DNA of 29,000 nucleotides. Origin: JBCDBH01 sp039184055. GTDB taxonomy: Bacteria > Acidobacteriota > Thermoanaerobaculia > Multivoradales > J023. Every line of letters starts with the position of its first letter. Position 1 is the stretch's first letter. The notes beneath the pieces were generated by a model. That model was given only the letters and a program-made list of their open reading frames with translations. It was not told where the DNA came from and did no database searches. This document shows positions 15,237 through 24,364 of the stretch, in pieces. Location of the stretch: contig JBCDBH010000027.1 in NCBI GenBank assembly GCA_039184055.1, forward strand, positions 1 to 29,000, written 5' to 3'. Both the position numbers and the translations under genes were made by a program.

Positions 15237-16904
15237 ATGTGCTCGATTCTCGGCATCATCACCCTGCATGACGGTCGCGATTCGTACCGCGACCGGGCGC
15301 TCGAGCTATCCCGGCGGATTCGGCATCGTGGACCCGATTGGAGCGGGATCTACGATGACGATCGAGCCGTGCTCGTTCACGAACGTCTGGCGATCGTCGG
15401 TGTCGAGTCCGGGGCGCAGCCTCTGGTGAGTCAGGACGGCACGGTGGTGCTCGCCGCCAACGCCGAGATCTACAACCACCGTGAGCTGCAAGACCAGCTC
15501 GAGCCGCCGTACGCCTTCACCACCGGCTCGGATTGTGAGGTGATCCTGCCGCTCTACCAGCAAACGGGAGCGGCGTTTGTCGGTCGGCTCAACGGCATCT
15601 TCGCTTTTGTGCTGTGGGATCGAGAACGCAAAACGTTTCTGGCGGCACGCGATCCCCTCGGTGTCATCCCCCTGTATTACGGCTTCGACGAGCATGGGCA
15701 GCTCTACTTTGCCTCGGAGATGAAGGGGCTTCACGACGTGTGCACCTGGTTCGATGACTTTCCACCGGGCCACTACATGGATAGCGCGTCGCTCGAGCCG
15801 AAACCGTACTTCCAGCCGGGCTGGCGAGACTATGCCGCCACCCGAGGCGTCGCGGCGGATCGCCAGCAGCTCCGTGACGCTCTCGGTGCCGCGGTCGAGC
15901 GTCAGCTCATGACCGACGTTCCCTACGGGGTCCTGCTCTCGGGAGGGCTCGACTCGTCGGTGGTGACCGCGCTCGCCAAACGACACAAGCAGATGCGGAT
16001 CGAAACCGGGGGGCAGACCGAAGCCTGGTGGCCACAGCTTCATTCCTTCGCCATCGGTCTCGAGGGCTCACCGGACCTCGCCGCGGCCCGTACCGCCGCC
16101 GAGGCCATCGGGACGATTCACCACGAATTCCACTTCACGACCCAGGAGGGCATCGACGCGCTCTCCGATGTGATCCATCACATCGAGACCTTCGACGTCA
16201 CGACGATTCGCGCCTCGACACCGATGTATCTCTTGGCGCGTCGGATCCGTTCGATGGGGATCAAGATGGTGCTGTCCGGCGAAGGCTCCGACGAGATTTT
16301 CGGGGGCTACCTCTACTTTCACAAAGCCCCCGACGCCGAGGCGTTTCACGAAGAAACCGTGCGCAAGCTCGACATGCTCTACAAATTCGACTGTTTACGC
16401 GCCAACAAGTCGATGGCCGCGTGGGGTGTCGAGGCTCGGGTGCCGTTTCTCGACCTCGAGTTTCTCGACGTCGCCATGAGCTTCGATGCCGAGCACAAGA
16501 TGGCCGGGCCGGGACGGATCGAAAAACAGATCCTGCGCGAGTGCTTCGAGGATCTCCTGCCGTCCGAGATCCTCTGGCGGCAAAAGGAGCAATTCTCCGA
16601 TGGGGTCGGCTACTCCTGGATCGACGGTCTCAAAGACCACGCCGAGCGCGTGGTGTCGGACGTCAGTCTGGCGCACGCCACGAAACGCTTTCCGGTCCAT
16701 CCGCCACGGAGCAAAGAGGCCTATCTCTACCGCTCGATCTTCGAGCGTCACTTCCCTCAGCCCTCGGCGGTGAACTGCGTGCCCGCGGGCGACAGCATCG
16801 CGTGTAGCACCCCCGCCGCGCTCGCCTGGGATCCCTCGTTCGCCGACAACGCCGATCCTTCGGGACGCGCGGTCAAGGGCGTCCACAACGACGAGCTTTC
16901 ATAG
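15237..16904 (+). CDS. asnB: Asparagine synthase (glutamine-hydrolysing)
   Basis: AsnB makes asparagine from aspartate, ATP and glutamine. The 555-residue length equals E. coli AsnB (554). The start at 15237 places the catalytic cysteine at residue 2 (MCSILGI), as the Ntn-type glutaminase needs; the frame is open 30 codons further up but that would bury it. Glutaminase motifs: RHRGPDWSG, RLAIVG and AANAEIYNH (family usually NGEIYNH; here Ala replaces Gly). The synthetase domain has the PP-loop LLSGGLDSSV (about 233-242), STPMYLLARRIR, KMVLSGEGSDEIFGGYLYFHKAP and GVEARVPFLD. It lies 53 bp after the DUF4388 gene in the same direction and meets the opposing small membrane protein gene 17 bp past its stop. 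Confidence 0.96.
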   Translation: MCSILGIITLHDGRDSYRDRALELSRRIRHRGPDWSGIYDDDRAVLVHERLAIVGVESGAQPLVSQDGTVVLAANAEIYNHRELQDQLEPPYAFTTGSDCEVILPLYQQTGAAFVGRLNGIFAFVLWDRERKTFLAARDPLGVIPLYYGFDEHGQLYFASEMKGLHDVCTWFDDFPPGHYMDSASLEPKPYFQPGWRDYAATRGVAADRQQLRDALGAAVERQLMTDVPYGVLLSGGLDSSVVTALAKRHKQMRIETGGQTEAWWPQLHSFAIGLEGSPDLAAARTAAEAIGTIHHEFHFTTQEGIDALSDVIHHIETFDVTTIRASTPMYLLARRIRSMGIKMVLSGEGSDEIFGGYLYFHKAPDAEAFHEETVRKLDMLYKFDCLRANKSMAAWGVEARVPFLDLEFLDVAMSFDAEHKMAGPGRIEKQILRECFEDLLPSEILWRQKEQFSDGVGYSWIDGLKDHAERVVSDVSLAHATKRFPVHPPRSKEAYLYRSIFERHFPQPSAVNCVPAGDSIACSTPAALAWDPSFADNADPSGRAVKGVHNDELS

Positions 16905-16921
16905 CTTACGTTCGGTCGTGC

Positions 16922-17350
16922 TCAGCCGGCCGGTGGGTGATCACCGGCTCGGAAGCCGAGCCAGGCGAGCGCGATGGCTTGCAGCACTTCACCGATACCC
17001 GAAATCAAATGAAGGTGTGACGGGGGCGGCGTCTCGCCCGCCATGATCATGCTGGCCCGCGTGTCGAGAATCGGCAGAAAGTAGAACGTGTGTGCCGCGA
17101 CGAGGGCAACGATGACGCCCAGCAGCACCCGGCTCGTCGCGTCGAGCCGCCCGGCGCGAGATCGCCGCCAGGCGACGACGATCAGCGCGATCAGAAAAAG
17201 CCATTCGAGACGATCGAAGTAGCTGAACGTCACGCGTCCGACTTCGAGCGCGACGGGAAGCGTAAGCGTTTCGGCCTGGAATTTCGCTGGCGTGGCGAGA
17301 AACGACACGCCCAAAATCATGCCGAACCATACCCAGGCGATGAACCTCAT
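16922..17350 (-). CDS. Four-helix membrane protein (DUF4149-like)
   Basis: This 142-residue integral membrane protein has four predicted helices (about 3-20, 47-62, 77-95 and 112-132). The FLATPAKFQ and FDRLEWLF phrases resemble DUF4149-type small membrane proteins, but I would not insist on the family. No catalytic motif is seen. The ATG at 17350 gives a clean start. Near its 3' end, GGCTCGG-AAG-CCGAGCC (16946-16962) forms a 7-bp hairpin on both strands that might help end the opposing asnB transcript, though no T-run follows. The NhaC-type antiporter stop lies 38 bp upstream, in the same direction. Confidence 0.75.
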   Translation of the reverse strand: MRFIAWVWFGMILGVSFLATPAKFQAETLTLPVALEVGRVTFSYFDRLEWLFLIALIVVAWRRSRAGRLDATSRVLLGVIVALVAAHTFYFLPILDTRASMIMAGETPPPSHLHLISGIGEVLQAIALAWLGFRAGDHPPAG

Positions 17351-17388
17351 CGAGTTCCGTTCCTCGCACCGCTCCCGCGGTGCGAACG

Positions 17389-19308
17389 TTACGAAGCTTC
17401 GGCTTCGCCGCTCTTCTCGCGCTGCTTCTTGATGAAGAGCATGAAAGCGATCATGCCAAGCGCGCCGATACCTAGCGGAATGAACGGGATCAGGCCGTGG
17501 GAGGCGGGCAAGATGCCGACGAAGATCGCCACGAAGCCGATGGCCAAGGCGTAGGGCAGCTGGGTACGGACGTGAGCGATGTGATCACAGCCGGTGGCCA
17601 TGCTCGACAAGATGGTGGTGTCGGAGATCGGTGAGCAATGATCTCCCCACACGGCGCCGGTGAGCACGGAGGCGATGGTGGCGGACATCAGCGCGATGTA
17701 CTCGGGCTGTGTCGGGTCGAGGCCAGCGGCGGTGGTGAGGTTGTGGCAGATCGGAATCACCAGCGGCTGGATGATCGCCATGGTGCCCCAGGAGGTACCG
17801 GTGGCGAAGGCGATGGCGGCGGCCATGACGAAGGTGATGACCGGCAAAAGAGATGGCGATACCGCATCCTTGGCGATGCCGACGAGGAATTGCGCGGTGT
17901 GCAGATCGTCACAGACGCTACCCAACGACCAGGCGAGCACGAGGACCAGCAGAGCCATGAGCATGGCCTTGAAGCCTTCGACCATCGCTGCGATCGCGGT
18001 GGCGAGATCGAGAATACGCTGGATCAGCGGCATCAAGAGCGCCACGAGAATGCCCGCCGCGCTGGCCCACAACAGGGCCTTGAAGCTGTCGGCGTTGATC
18101 AGCACGTTACGGATCGTTTCGACCATGCCGCTCGAGCCGGTGGCGCCACTCGCACCGGTGAGCCAAAGACCGAGAATGGTGACGACCACCACGGTGAGGA
18201 TCGGCGCGAAGGCGTTCACCGCGCGCTTGGGCATGTACTCGTCGGGGGTCAGGGTCTTGCTGTCGTAGTTGGCGATCGGTGTCGCGCCTTCGGGAAGCAG
18301 GGCACCCGTGGTGCGGGCGCGCCGCTCGGCCTTGCGCATCGGTCCGAAATCGACGCCGCTCCAGGCGACGAGGAAGACGAAGAGCAGAGCGAAGAGCGGG
18401 TAGTAGCGGTACGGGATCGACGCCAGGAACATCGGGTAGGCGTCGAGCGGAAGATCGAGATTGCGAAACGCGTCGTTGATCAGACCGATCTCGAAGCCGA
18501 CCCAGGTGGAAATCGGAATCAGACACACGACGGGCGCGGCGGTCGAATCCACCAGGTAGGCGAGTTTCTCGCGGCTGATTTTGAGCTTGTCGGTGATCGG
18601 CCGCATGGTCGGGCCGACGATCAGGGTATTGGCGTAGTCGTCGAAGAAGATGCCGAGACCCATGAACCAGGTCGCCAGCTGACCCCGGCGTGGCGAGGTC
18701 GCGAAGCGCTTGAGCCCGTTGACGATGCCTTGGGTGCCACCGCTCTTGGTGATCAAGCCGACCATGCCGCCAAGAAAGGTGGTGAAGAGCAAGATCGCCG
18801 CGTTGTCGGGATCGGCGAGCGAGCCGCGGACATATTCGTCGATGGTCCGGGCGTACGCGGTGAAGGGGTCCCAGCCGTTGACGATCAGGGCGCCGCCGAA
18901 GATGCCCAGGGTCAGCGATACGAGGACGTTGCGGGTAATGAGAGCCAGCGCGATGGCGATCAGCGGCGGCAGGAGGGACAGCCAACCGGGCAGGACGTGA
19001 AAGCTCGTCGTGCTGACCAGCGTGCCGCTGCGCACTTCGACCTCGTGCGTACCGGCGCTGAGATCGACGTCTTCGAAAGTGAGAGTCGAGCTACCGTTCG
19101 AGACTTCGCGTTTGCCGATCAGCGTATCGTCGAGTCGAACCTCGACCAAAAGCGGCGTGCTTCGCTCGCGACCGTCGACGACGATATCGACATCGAGAGC
19201 CGTGCCGCTGAGCGCCACGTCGACCGACGTGTCGAGCGTTTGCGCGACGCCGGGCGACGCTAGGACAAAGAAAATGAGGAGCGGAAGCCAGAACCGAACG
19301 GGACGCAT
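17389..19308 (-). CDS. NhaC-type Na+/H+ antiporter with exported N-terminal domain
   Basis: This 639-residue protein belongs to the NhaC antiporter family in the ion transporter superfamily, likely exchanging sodium for protons or a substrate. Core motifs are FTTFLGGMVGLITKSGG, GIFFDDYANTLIVGPTMRP, STAAPVVCLIPISTWVG, GTSWGTMAII and GDHCSPISDTTILSS. Ahead of the transporter is an unusual part: a signal-peptide-like start (about 1-22) and then about 80 residues of beta-rich sequence (LSGTALDVDIVVDG, DVDLSAGTHEVEVRS), like a small Ig-type domain outside the membrane, before TM1 near 109. AGGAG six bases before the ATG supports this start. Direct repeats at 19332-19360 sit in its upstream region. 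The sequence does not tell the transported ion for certain. Confidence 0.9.
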   Translation of the reverse strand: MRPVRFWLPLLIFFVLASPGVAQTLDTSVDVALSGTALDVDIVVDGRERSTPLLVEVRLDDTLIGKREVSNGSSTLTFEDVDLSAGTHEVEVRSGTLVSTTSFHVLPGWLSLLPPLIAIALALITRNVLVSLTLGIFGGALIVNGWDPFTAYARTIDEYVRGSLADPDNAAILLFTTFLGGMVGLITKSGGTQGIVNGLKRFATSPRRGQLATWFMGLGIFFDDYANTLIVGPTMRPITDKLKISREKLAYLVDSTAAPVVCLIPISTWVGFEIGLINDAFRNLDLPLDAYPMFLASIPYRYYPLFALLFVFLVAWSGVDFGPMRKAERRARTTGALLPEGATPIANYDSKTLTPDEYMPKRAVNAFAPILTVVVVTILGLWLTGASGATGSSGMVETIRNVLINADSFKALLWASAAGILVALLMPLIQRILDLATAIAAMVEGFKAMLMALLVLVLAWSLGSVCDDLHTAQFLVGIAKDAVSPSLLPVITFVMAAAIAFATGTSWGTMAIIQPLVIPICHNLTTAAGLDPTQPEYIALMSATIASVLTGAVWGDHCSPISDTTILSSMATGCDHIAHVRTQLPYALAIGFVAIFVGILPASHGLIPFIPLGIGALGMIAFMLFIKKQREKSGEAEAS

Positions 19309-19328
19309 CGAGATCTCCTAAGCGATGT

Positions 19329-19368
19329 CCATGACGCTAGCTCTCTTTGTGACGCTAGCTGTTCATGG
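19329..19368. promoter_or_regulatory. Direct repeats within an inverted repeat upstream of the antiporter
   Basis: TGACGCTAGCT occurs twice (19332-19342 and 19350-19360), 18 bp start to start. Each holds the palindrome AGCTAGC or GCTAGC. The pair is flanked by CCATGA (19329-19334) and TCATGG (19363-19368), perfect inverted arms. It lies 21-60 bp before the leftward start at 19308, where a regulator would bind. No regulator can be named. Confidence 0.45.
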
Positions 19369-19387
19369 CATCAAAACGATAGGGAGC

Positions 19388-19407
19388 GCCACGCCGCGGG
19401 GCGTGGC
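19388..19407 (-). terminator. Candidate recA terminator hairpin
   Basis: GCCACGCC (19388-19395) and GGCGTGGC (19400-19407) form a perfect 8-bp stem with a 4-nt loop, 23 bp past the recA stop. On the recA strand a short TTTT run comes only after about 11 bases, so it would be a weak intrinsic terminator. Confidence 0.45.
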
Positions 19408-19430
19408 ACGATGACGTCCCGACGTTGGGT

Positions 19431-20498
<1,068 letters not shown>

Positions 20499-20858
20499 GA
20501 GACGTAGGCTCCTCCGTGGGGTGGTATCCACCCGACGATGTTTCTTCGAGCCGCGGCGTCGGGTGACCACGGGGCGTTTGTGCCACAACGTGGTCGAAGG
20601 CGCTCGGGGGCGGCTATACTCGGCGGCTCGTGAGTGTACGAAAGAGAAGTTCCCGGCCGCGGATCTCGTCGCGTTGATCGAGAACCGAGATCGTGCCGAG
20701 ACGACTTTTCGTGGCGAGCGGTCGTGCCGACCAAGCTGTCCCGACGCCGCGTTCGGGTTGGCAGTAGGATCGGAGGGCGGCGCGAAGCTGCGTAAACCAG
20801 GCGTAAGGATAGCCGACGGTAAACGATGGCGTCAAGCCGAAGCGAGTCGGAGCTGACC
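20499..20858. other. Divergent intergenic region between recA and the glycosyltransferase
   Basis: About 360 bases without a confident gene. The recA side holds a GGAGGAG ribosome site and the inverted repeats described separately. TATACT (20615-20620) is a good -10 box for a rightward transcript, but the matching -35 (TGGTCG or GGTCGA) is poor. If used, it gives a leader of about 230 nt. A 55-codon Arg-rich frame from a GTG near 20634 has no sign of being real. I found no tRNA or known RNA fold. Confidence 0.5.
20519..20595. promoter_or_regulatory. Inverted repeats in the recA leader and promoter region
   Basis: GGGTGG-TAT-CCACCC (20519-20533) is a perfect hairpin just upstream of the recA ribosome site. 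Further up, GACCACG (20565-20571) and CGTGGTC (20589-20595) are perfect inverted arms, and between them TTGTG-C-CACAA (20578-20588) is another. The place suits an SOS operator, but none matches the LexA boxes I know for Gram-positives, alphaproteobacteria or E. coli. Confidence 0.4.
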
Positions 20859-21578
20859 ATGATTGAGAACGACCTACGCACCCTGTCGATCGTCATTCCG
20901 GCGTACAACGAACGGGCGACCATCGACGAAATCCTCCGCCGGGTCTACGACGCATCCGTGCCTGGAGAGCTCGAGCGCGAGGTCATCGTGGTCGACGACG
21001 GATCCACCGACGGCACCCGTGAGCGGCTCCGTGAGATCGCGGATTCGTTCTCCCCACCGGTCCGGGTGATCGAGCAGGCCAAGAACGGTGGCAAGGGCTC
21101 GGCGCTACGCACGGGGTTCGACGCCGCCACCGGTGATTTGATCCTGATTCAGGACGCCGATCTCGAATACACACCGAAGGACTACCCGCAGCTCATTCAG
21201 CCGATTCTCGACGGCGACGCCGACGTCGTGTACGGCTCACGCTTTCTCGGTGGGCCTCATCGCGTGCTCTTCTTCTGGCACTACATGGGCAACCGCTTCC
21301 TCACCACCTTGTCGAACATGATGACCGACCTCAACCTGTCGGACATGGAGACGTGCTACAAGGTCTTTCGCTCCGAGCTGCTCAAGGGGCTCGAGCTGAA
21401 AAGCGATCGCTTCGGCATTGAGCCCGAGCTCACCGCCAAGATGGCGAAAGCACGGGCGCGGATCTTCGAGGTCCCGATTTCCTATTTCGGTCGGACCTAC
21501 GCCGAAGGCAAGAAGATCGGTTGGCGTGATGGCTTCGCGGCCATTTGGTGCATCCTTCGCTATAATCTCGGCCCCTGA
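20859..21578 (+). CDS. Glycosyltransferase family 2 (dolichyl-phosphate-mannose-synthase-like)
   Basis: This 239-residue GT-A-fold enzyme transfers a sugar, probably to a polyprenyl phosphate, at the inner membrane face. It has LSIVIPAYNERATIDEIL, VIVVDDGSTDGT (Asp46-Asp47), KNGGKGSALRTGF, IQDADLEYTPKDYP (DAD 99-101) and GSRFLGGPHR, all typical of the DPM1-like group. No C-terminal membrane helices follow, unlike GtrB-type proteins. The ATG at 20859 is preferred over 20826 because CGGAG stands just before it. The next gene, a lipoprotein, begins 58 bp on. The sugar and acceptor cannot be told. Confidence 0.88.
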   Translation: MIENDLRTLSIVIPAYNERATIDEILRRVYDASVPGELEREVIVVDDGSTDGTRERLREIADSFSPPVRVIEQAKNGGKGSALRTGFDAATGDLILIQDADLEYTPKDYPQLIQPILDGDADVVYGSRFLGGPHRVLFFWHYMGNRFLTTLSNMMTDLNLSDMETCYKVFRSELLKGLELKSDRFGIEPELTAKMAKARARIFEVPISYFGRTYAEGKKIGWRDGFAAIWCILRYNLGP

Positions 21579-21636
21579 GCCAAGCCCATCCATCGATTTC
21601 GTGGTCGATCGCGTCTCGCGGTACGAAAGGAGAGTC

Positions 21637-22233
21637 GTGAAGAACAGCCTCAAGCTCGCTGCACTCGTCACCTTCGCCATCGCCGTTTTGGCTGTCTCGT
21701 GCGCACCGCCACCTCCAGAGGTCCAGGTGTCGCAGGCGCGAGCCCGCTACGACGTCCAGATCGCCAGCTTTCAGGTGCTCGAGCCGCCCGCGGAAGAAGT
21801 GCCGGTCGACGAAGGACTGGGCGAGGAAGGCACCGATGCCGGTGACGAGACCGCCGATGCCGTCGATGATGCCGGCGACGGGGTCGCCGAAGAAGCCGGC
21901 GACGCCATCGAGCCCGTGGTCGAGCCCGGGCCGGTGACGGTGCGCTTCGATGTCCTCCTGAGGTTCGACGGCCCAGGCGAGCCGCTTCCCGGAGTCACCG
22001 TCGAGGTTTTGCAACAGGACGAGACCGGTGCCGAGAAGGCGAGTCGTCGTCATTACATCGAAACCCCCGGCCTGGTGGCCAACGACCAACGCCAGGTGAG
22101 CTTCGAGCTCGAGGGCTTCGAGGTCGGTGAGACCGATAGCTTCGGTGTGACGCTGCGTCAGGCCGTGCCCGCCGAAGAACGTGGCGAGTACCAGGAATAC
22201 GCGGCGGCGATGGAGGCCGGTTCTGGAGGCTGA
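21637..22233 (+). CDS. Lipoprotein of unknown function with acidic low-complexity stretch
   Basis: This 198-residue exported lipoprotein starts at GTG 21637, with AAAGGAGA ahead of it. The signal peptide ends at a lipobox-like AVSC (Cys22), followed by Pro residues. A stretch from about 50 to 90 is built of Glu, Asp, Ala, Gly and Val. The C-terminal half (about 95-185) looks like a beta-sandwich: VTVRFDVLLRFDGPGEPLPGV, then VSFELEGFEVGETDSFGVTLRQAV. I do not recognise the family. It precedes the moxR cluster by 51 bp and may share its transcript. Its cargo or partner is unknown. Confidence 0.78.
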   Translation: MKNSLKLAALVTFAIAVLAVSCAPPPPEVQVSQARARYDVQIASFQVLEPPAEEVPVDEGLGEEGTDAGDETADAVDDAGDGVAEEAGDAIEPVVEPGPVTVRFDVLLRFDGPGEPLPGVTVEVLQQDETGAEKASRRHYIETPGLVANDQRQVSFELEGFEVGETDSFGVTLRQAVPAEERGEYQEYAAAMEAGSGG

Positions 22234-22284
22234 ATCCACCGTCCAGCTAAACCGAAGACCCGTGGGCGACGTAAGCACGAGGGT

Positions 22285-23259
22285 ATGGATGGCACACTCA
22301 TGACCGCTTCCTCGACGTCGCCCGTATCGGCTTTGGCTGGCCGTGGCGAGATCGATCGTCTAGAACAGACGGTGGCCCGGGTCGTGCGGGGCAAACCGAA
22401 CGTCATTCGCCTGGCGACGGTTTGCCTGCTCGCCGAGGGCCACATCCTGATCGAGGATGTACCCGGGGTCGGCAAGACGACGCTTGCTCAAACCCTGGCG
22501 CGCGCCGTCGGCCTGGCGTTTCAGCGCGTCCAATTCACATCCGATCTTCTCCCTTCGGACATCATCGGCGTCTCGATCTACAGTCGCGAGCACGAGCGCT
22601 TCGAATTCGTTCAAGGTCCGCTGTTCTCGAATATCGTGCTCGCCGACGAGATCAACCGCGCCACCCCCAAGACACAATCGGCGCTGCTCGAAGCGATGAG
22701 CGAGCGCAAGGTGTCGGTCGAGCGTAAGCGCTACGCCTTGCCGCAACCTTTCTTGGTGCTGGCGACCCAGAATCCTCTCGAATATCTCGGCACCTTCCCG
22801 CTGCCCGAATCTCAACTCGATCGTTTTTTGATGTCGCTCACCATGGGCTACCCGCCCCGTGAGGACGAACGACAGCTGCTGATGAGCGGTGGCGTCGAGA
22901 ATCTGCGCGACAGCATCGAACCGGCGCTCGCCGCCGATGAGCTCCGCGCGCTCCAAGCGCGCACCCGCGAGATCATCGTCGCCGAGAAATTGGTCGATTA
23001 CATGCTGACCTTGGCCGAGGCGACGCGCACCGGCAATGACTTCGCTCTGCCGGTCTCGACGCGTGGTCTGCAGGGGCTCTATCGCGCCTCCCAGGCGATG
23101 GCCCTGTGCGAAGGCCGTGAATTCGTTATTCCCGACGACATTCAACGCCTCGCGGTGCCGGTTCTCGCCCATCGTGTCGTGCTCGAACGCGGTGGCGATC
23201 TGCGCGAGGCACGGGCCGCCATCAACCGTCTGGTCGCGTCGATCGCCGTTCCCGTCTGA
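22285..23259 (+). CDS. MoxR-family AAA ATPase
   Basis: MoxR ATPases are AAA+ chaperone-like proteins encoded next to DUF58 and transglutaminase-like genes, thought to help assemble or activate partner complexes. The 324-residue protein has Walker A EDVPGVGKTTLAQ (GVGKTT 61-66), Walker B IVLADEINRATPKTQSALLEAM (Asp121-Glu122), LATQNPLEYLGTFPLPESQLDRF (sensor 1 and arginine-finger region) and the RGLQGLYRASQAMALCEGRE C-terminal lid. The start is the ATG at 22285 or the one at 22300; both are plausible. The DUF58 gene begins 3 bp after its stop, which marks an operon. Confidence 0.93.
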   Translation: MDGTLMTASSTSPVSALAGRGEIDRLEQTVARVVRGKPNVIRLATVCLLAEGHILIEDVPGVGKTTLAQTLARAVGLAFQRVQFTSDLLPSDIIGVSIYSREHERFEFVQGPLFSNIVLADEINRATPKTQSALLEAMSERKVSVERKRYALPQPFLVLATQNPLEYLGTFPLPESQLDRFLMSLTMGYPPREDERQLLMSGGVENLRDSIEPALAADELRALQARTREIIVAEKLVDYMLTLAEATRTGNDFALPVSTRGLQGLYRASQAMALCEGREFVIPDDIQRLAVPVLAHRVVLERGGDLREARAAINRLVASIAVPV

Positions 23260-23262
23260 TCG

Positions 23263-24351
23263 ATGAGCCGTTCGGCGGTTCGCTCCGACGGTATGCGGGT
23301 CACCCGAGTCGGGGTGTGGACCCTGATTTTCTCGGTGCTGCTGCTGGTCGCCGCGACCAACACCGGTAACAACGGGCTCTACCTCGCCGTGGCGACGATC
23401 GGCGCGGTGTTGGTGGTGTCGCACATCATCGGTGGACGCAACGTGCGCGGTCTGCAGGTCGCGATCGAGGCTCCCGACGAGATCTACGCCAATCGCCCGT
23501 GTCAGCTCGACCTCGAGGTCGAGAACCGTGGATGGCTGCCCCGTTGGCTCTTGCTCTTGAGTGTCGAGCGCGTCGACATCGAGCCACCGTCGAAGTCGTC
23601 GCGTCGGCGCGCCGCGTCGTTTTTGGTGCCCTATCTCCAGGCCCGTGGCGGTCGGGTACGTCAGACCGGTTATCTCGAATTGCTCATGCGTCGTCGTGGT
23701 CGTTGGCGGATTCGCCGCATCCACGTGTCGAGTCTTTTCCCGCTCGGCCTGTTCTACAAAGGCTGTCGCTATCCGGTCGATCTCGAGATGCTGGTCTACC
23801 CTGAGATCTATCCGGCTTCGGAGTTGCGGCCGGCGAACGCCACCCTGGCCGGCGACGATACGTCGCGGCAGATCGGCCGAGGACACGACCTTCTCAGCCT
23901 GCGTCCGTTTCGGCCGGGTGACGATCCACGCGCCATCCACTGGAAGCAAACCGCGCGGATCGGCGAGCTGATCGTCAAGGAGCGCGAGGCGGACGAAGGG
24001 CGACGATTGTCCATCGTCTTCGACAATGCGGTCGGCGAGTTGGAACATCCAGCCGACCGAGCGCGTTTCGAGAAGTTGATCAGCGAGGCGGCCACCGCCG
24101 CGGTCGATCACTTGACGCGTGGTTTCCAGGTGGCGTTGACCACCCGCGACGACCGGCTGCCCTTCGCCGGCGGGCGTCGTCAGCGGTTGGCGATTCTCGA
24201 AACCCTCGCCCTGCTCGAGCCGCGCGCCCGTACCGATCGGCCTCTTACGCCACGCGATCCGCGTGAGCCGCATCTTCGTCTGGCGCTCGCCGCCGGACAG
24301 CCGTCGATCACCGTCGACAAAACCCGCTCGACCATCGGCGGGTTGCTATGA
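23263..24351 (+). CDS. DUF58 domain membrane protein
   Basis: This 362-residue DUF58 protein has two N-terminal membrane helices (about 17-31 and 40-56), a beta-rich part (about 65-185), and then the defining motif RPFRPGDDPRAIHWKQTAR (214-232). The C-terminal part resembles a von Willebrand-type fold. DUF58 proteins sit beside MoxR and are predicted partners of the ATPase. The gene lies between moxR (3 bp) and the transglutaminase-like gene (13 bp). A short run of Arg in the middle and none of the family's catalytic sites are visible. Its exact role is not established. Confidence 0.9.
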   Translation: MSRSAVRSDGMRVTRVGVWTLIFSVLLLVAATNTGNNGLYLAVATIGAVLVVSHIIGGRNVRGLQVAIEAPDEIYANRPCQLDLEVENRGWLPRWLLLLSVERVDIEPPSKSSRRRAASFLVPYLQARGGRVRQTGYLELLMRRRGRWRIRRIHVSSLFPLGLFYKGCRYPVDLEMLVYPEIYPASELRPANATLAGDDTSRQIGRGHDLLSLRPFRPGDDPRAIHWKQTARIGELIVKEREADEGRRLSIVFDNAVGELEHPADRARFEKLISEAATAAVDHLTRGFQVALTTRDDRLPFAGGRRQRLAILETLALLEPRARTDRPLTPRDPREPHLRLALAAGQPSITVDKTRSTIGGLL

Positions 24352-24364
24352 CCGGACCGAAACG

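Noticed and set aside
17638..19263. A 541-codon rightward open frame
   Set aside because: It is antisense to the NhaC-type antiporter and composed of repeated charged residues without a known domain.
20634..20801. Small Arg-rich frame of 55 codons between recA and the glycosyltransferase
   Set aside because: No ribosome site and no protein-like pattern; it looks like chance in GC-rich DNA.
22360..24273. A 637-codon leftward open frame
   Set aside because: It spans two real genes (moxR and DUF58) on the other strand, so it is a shadow.
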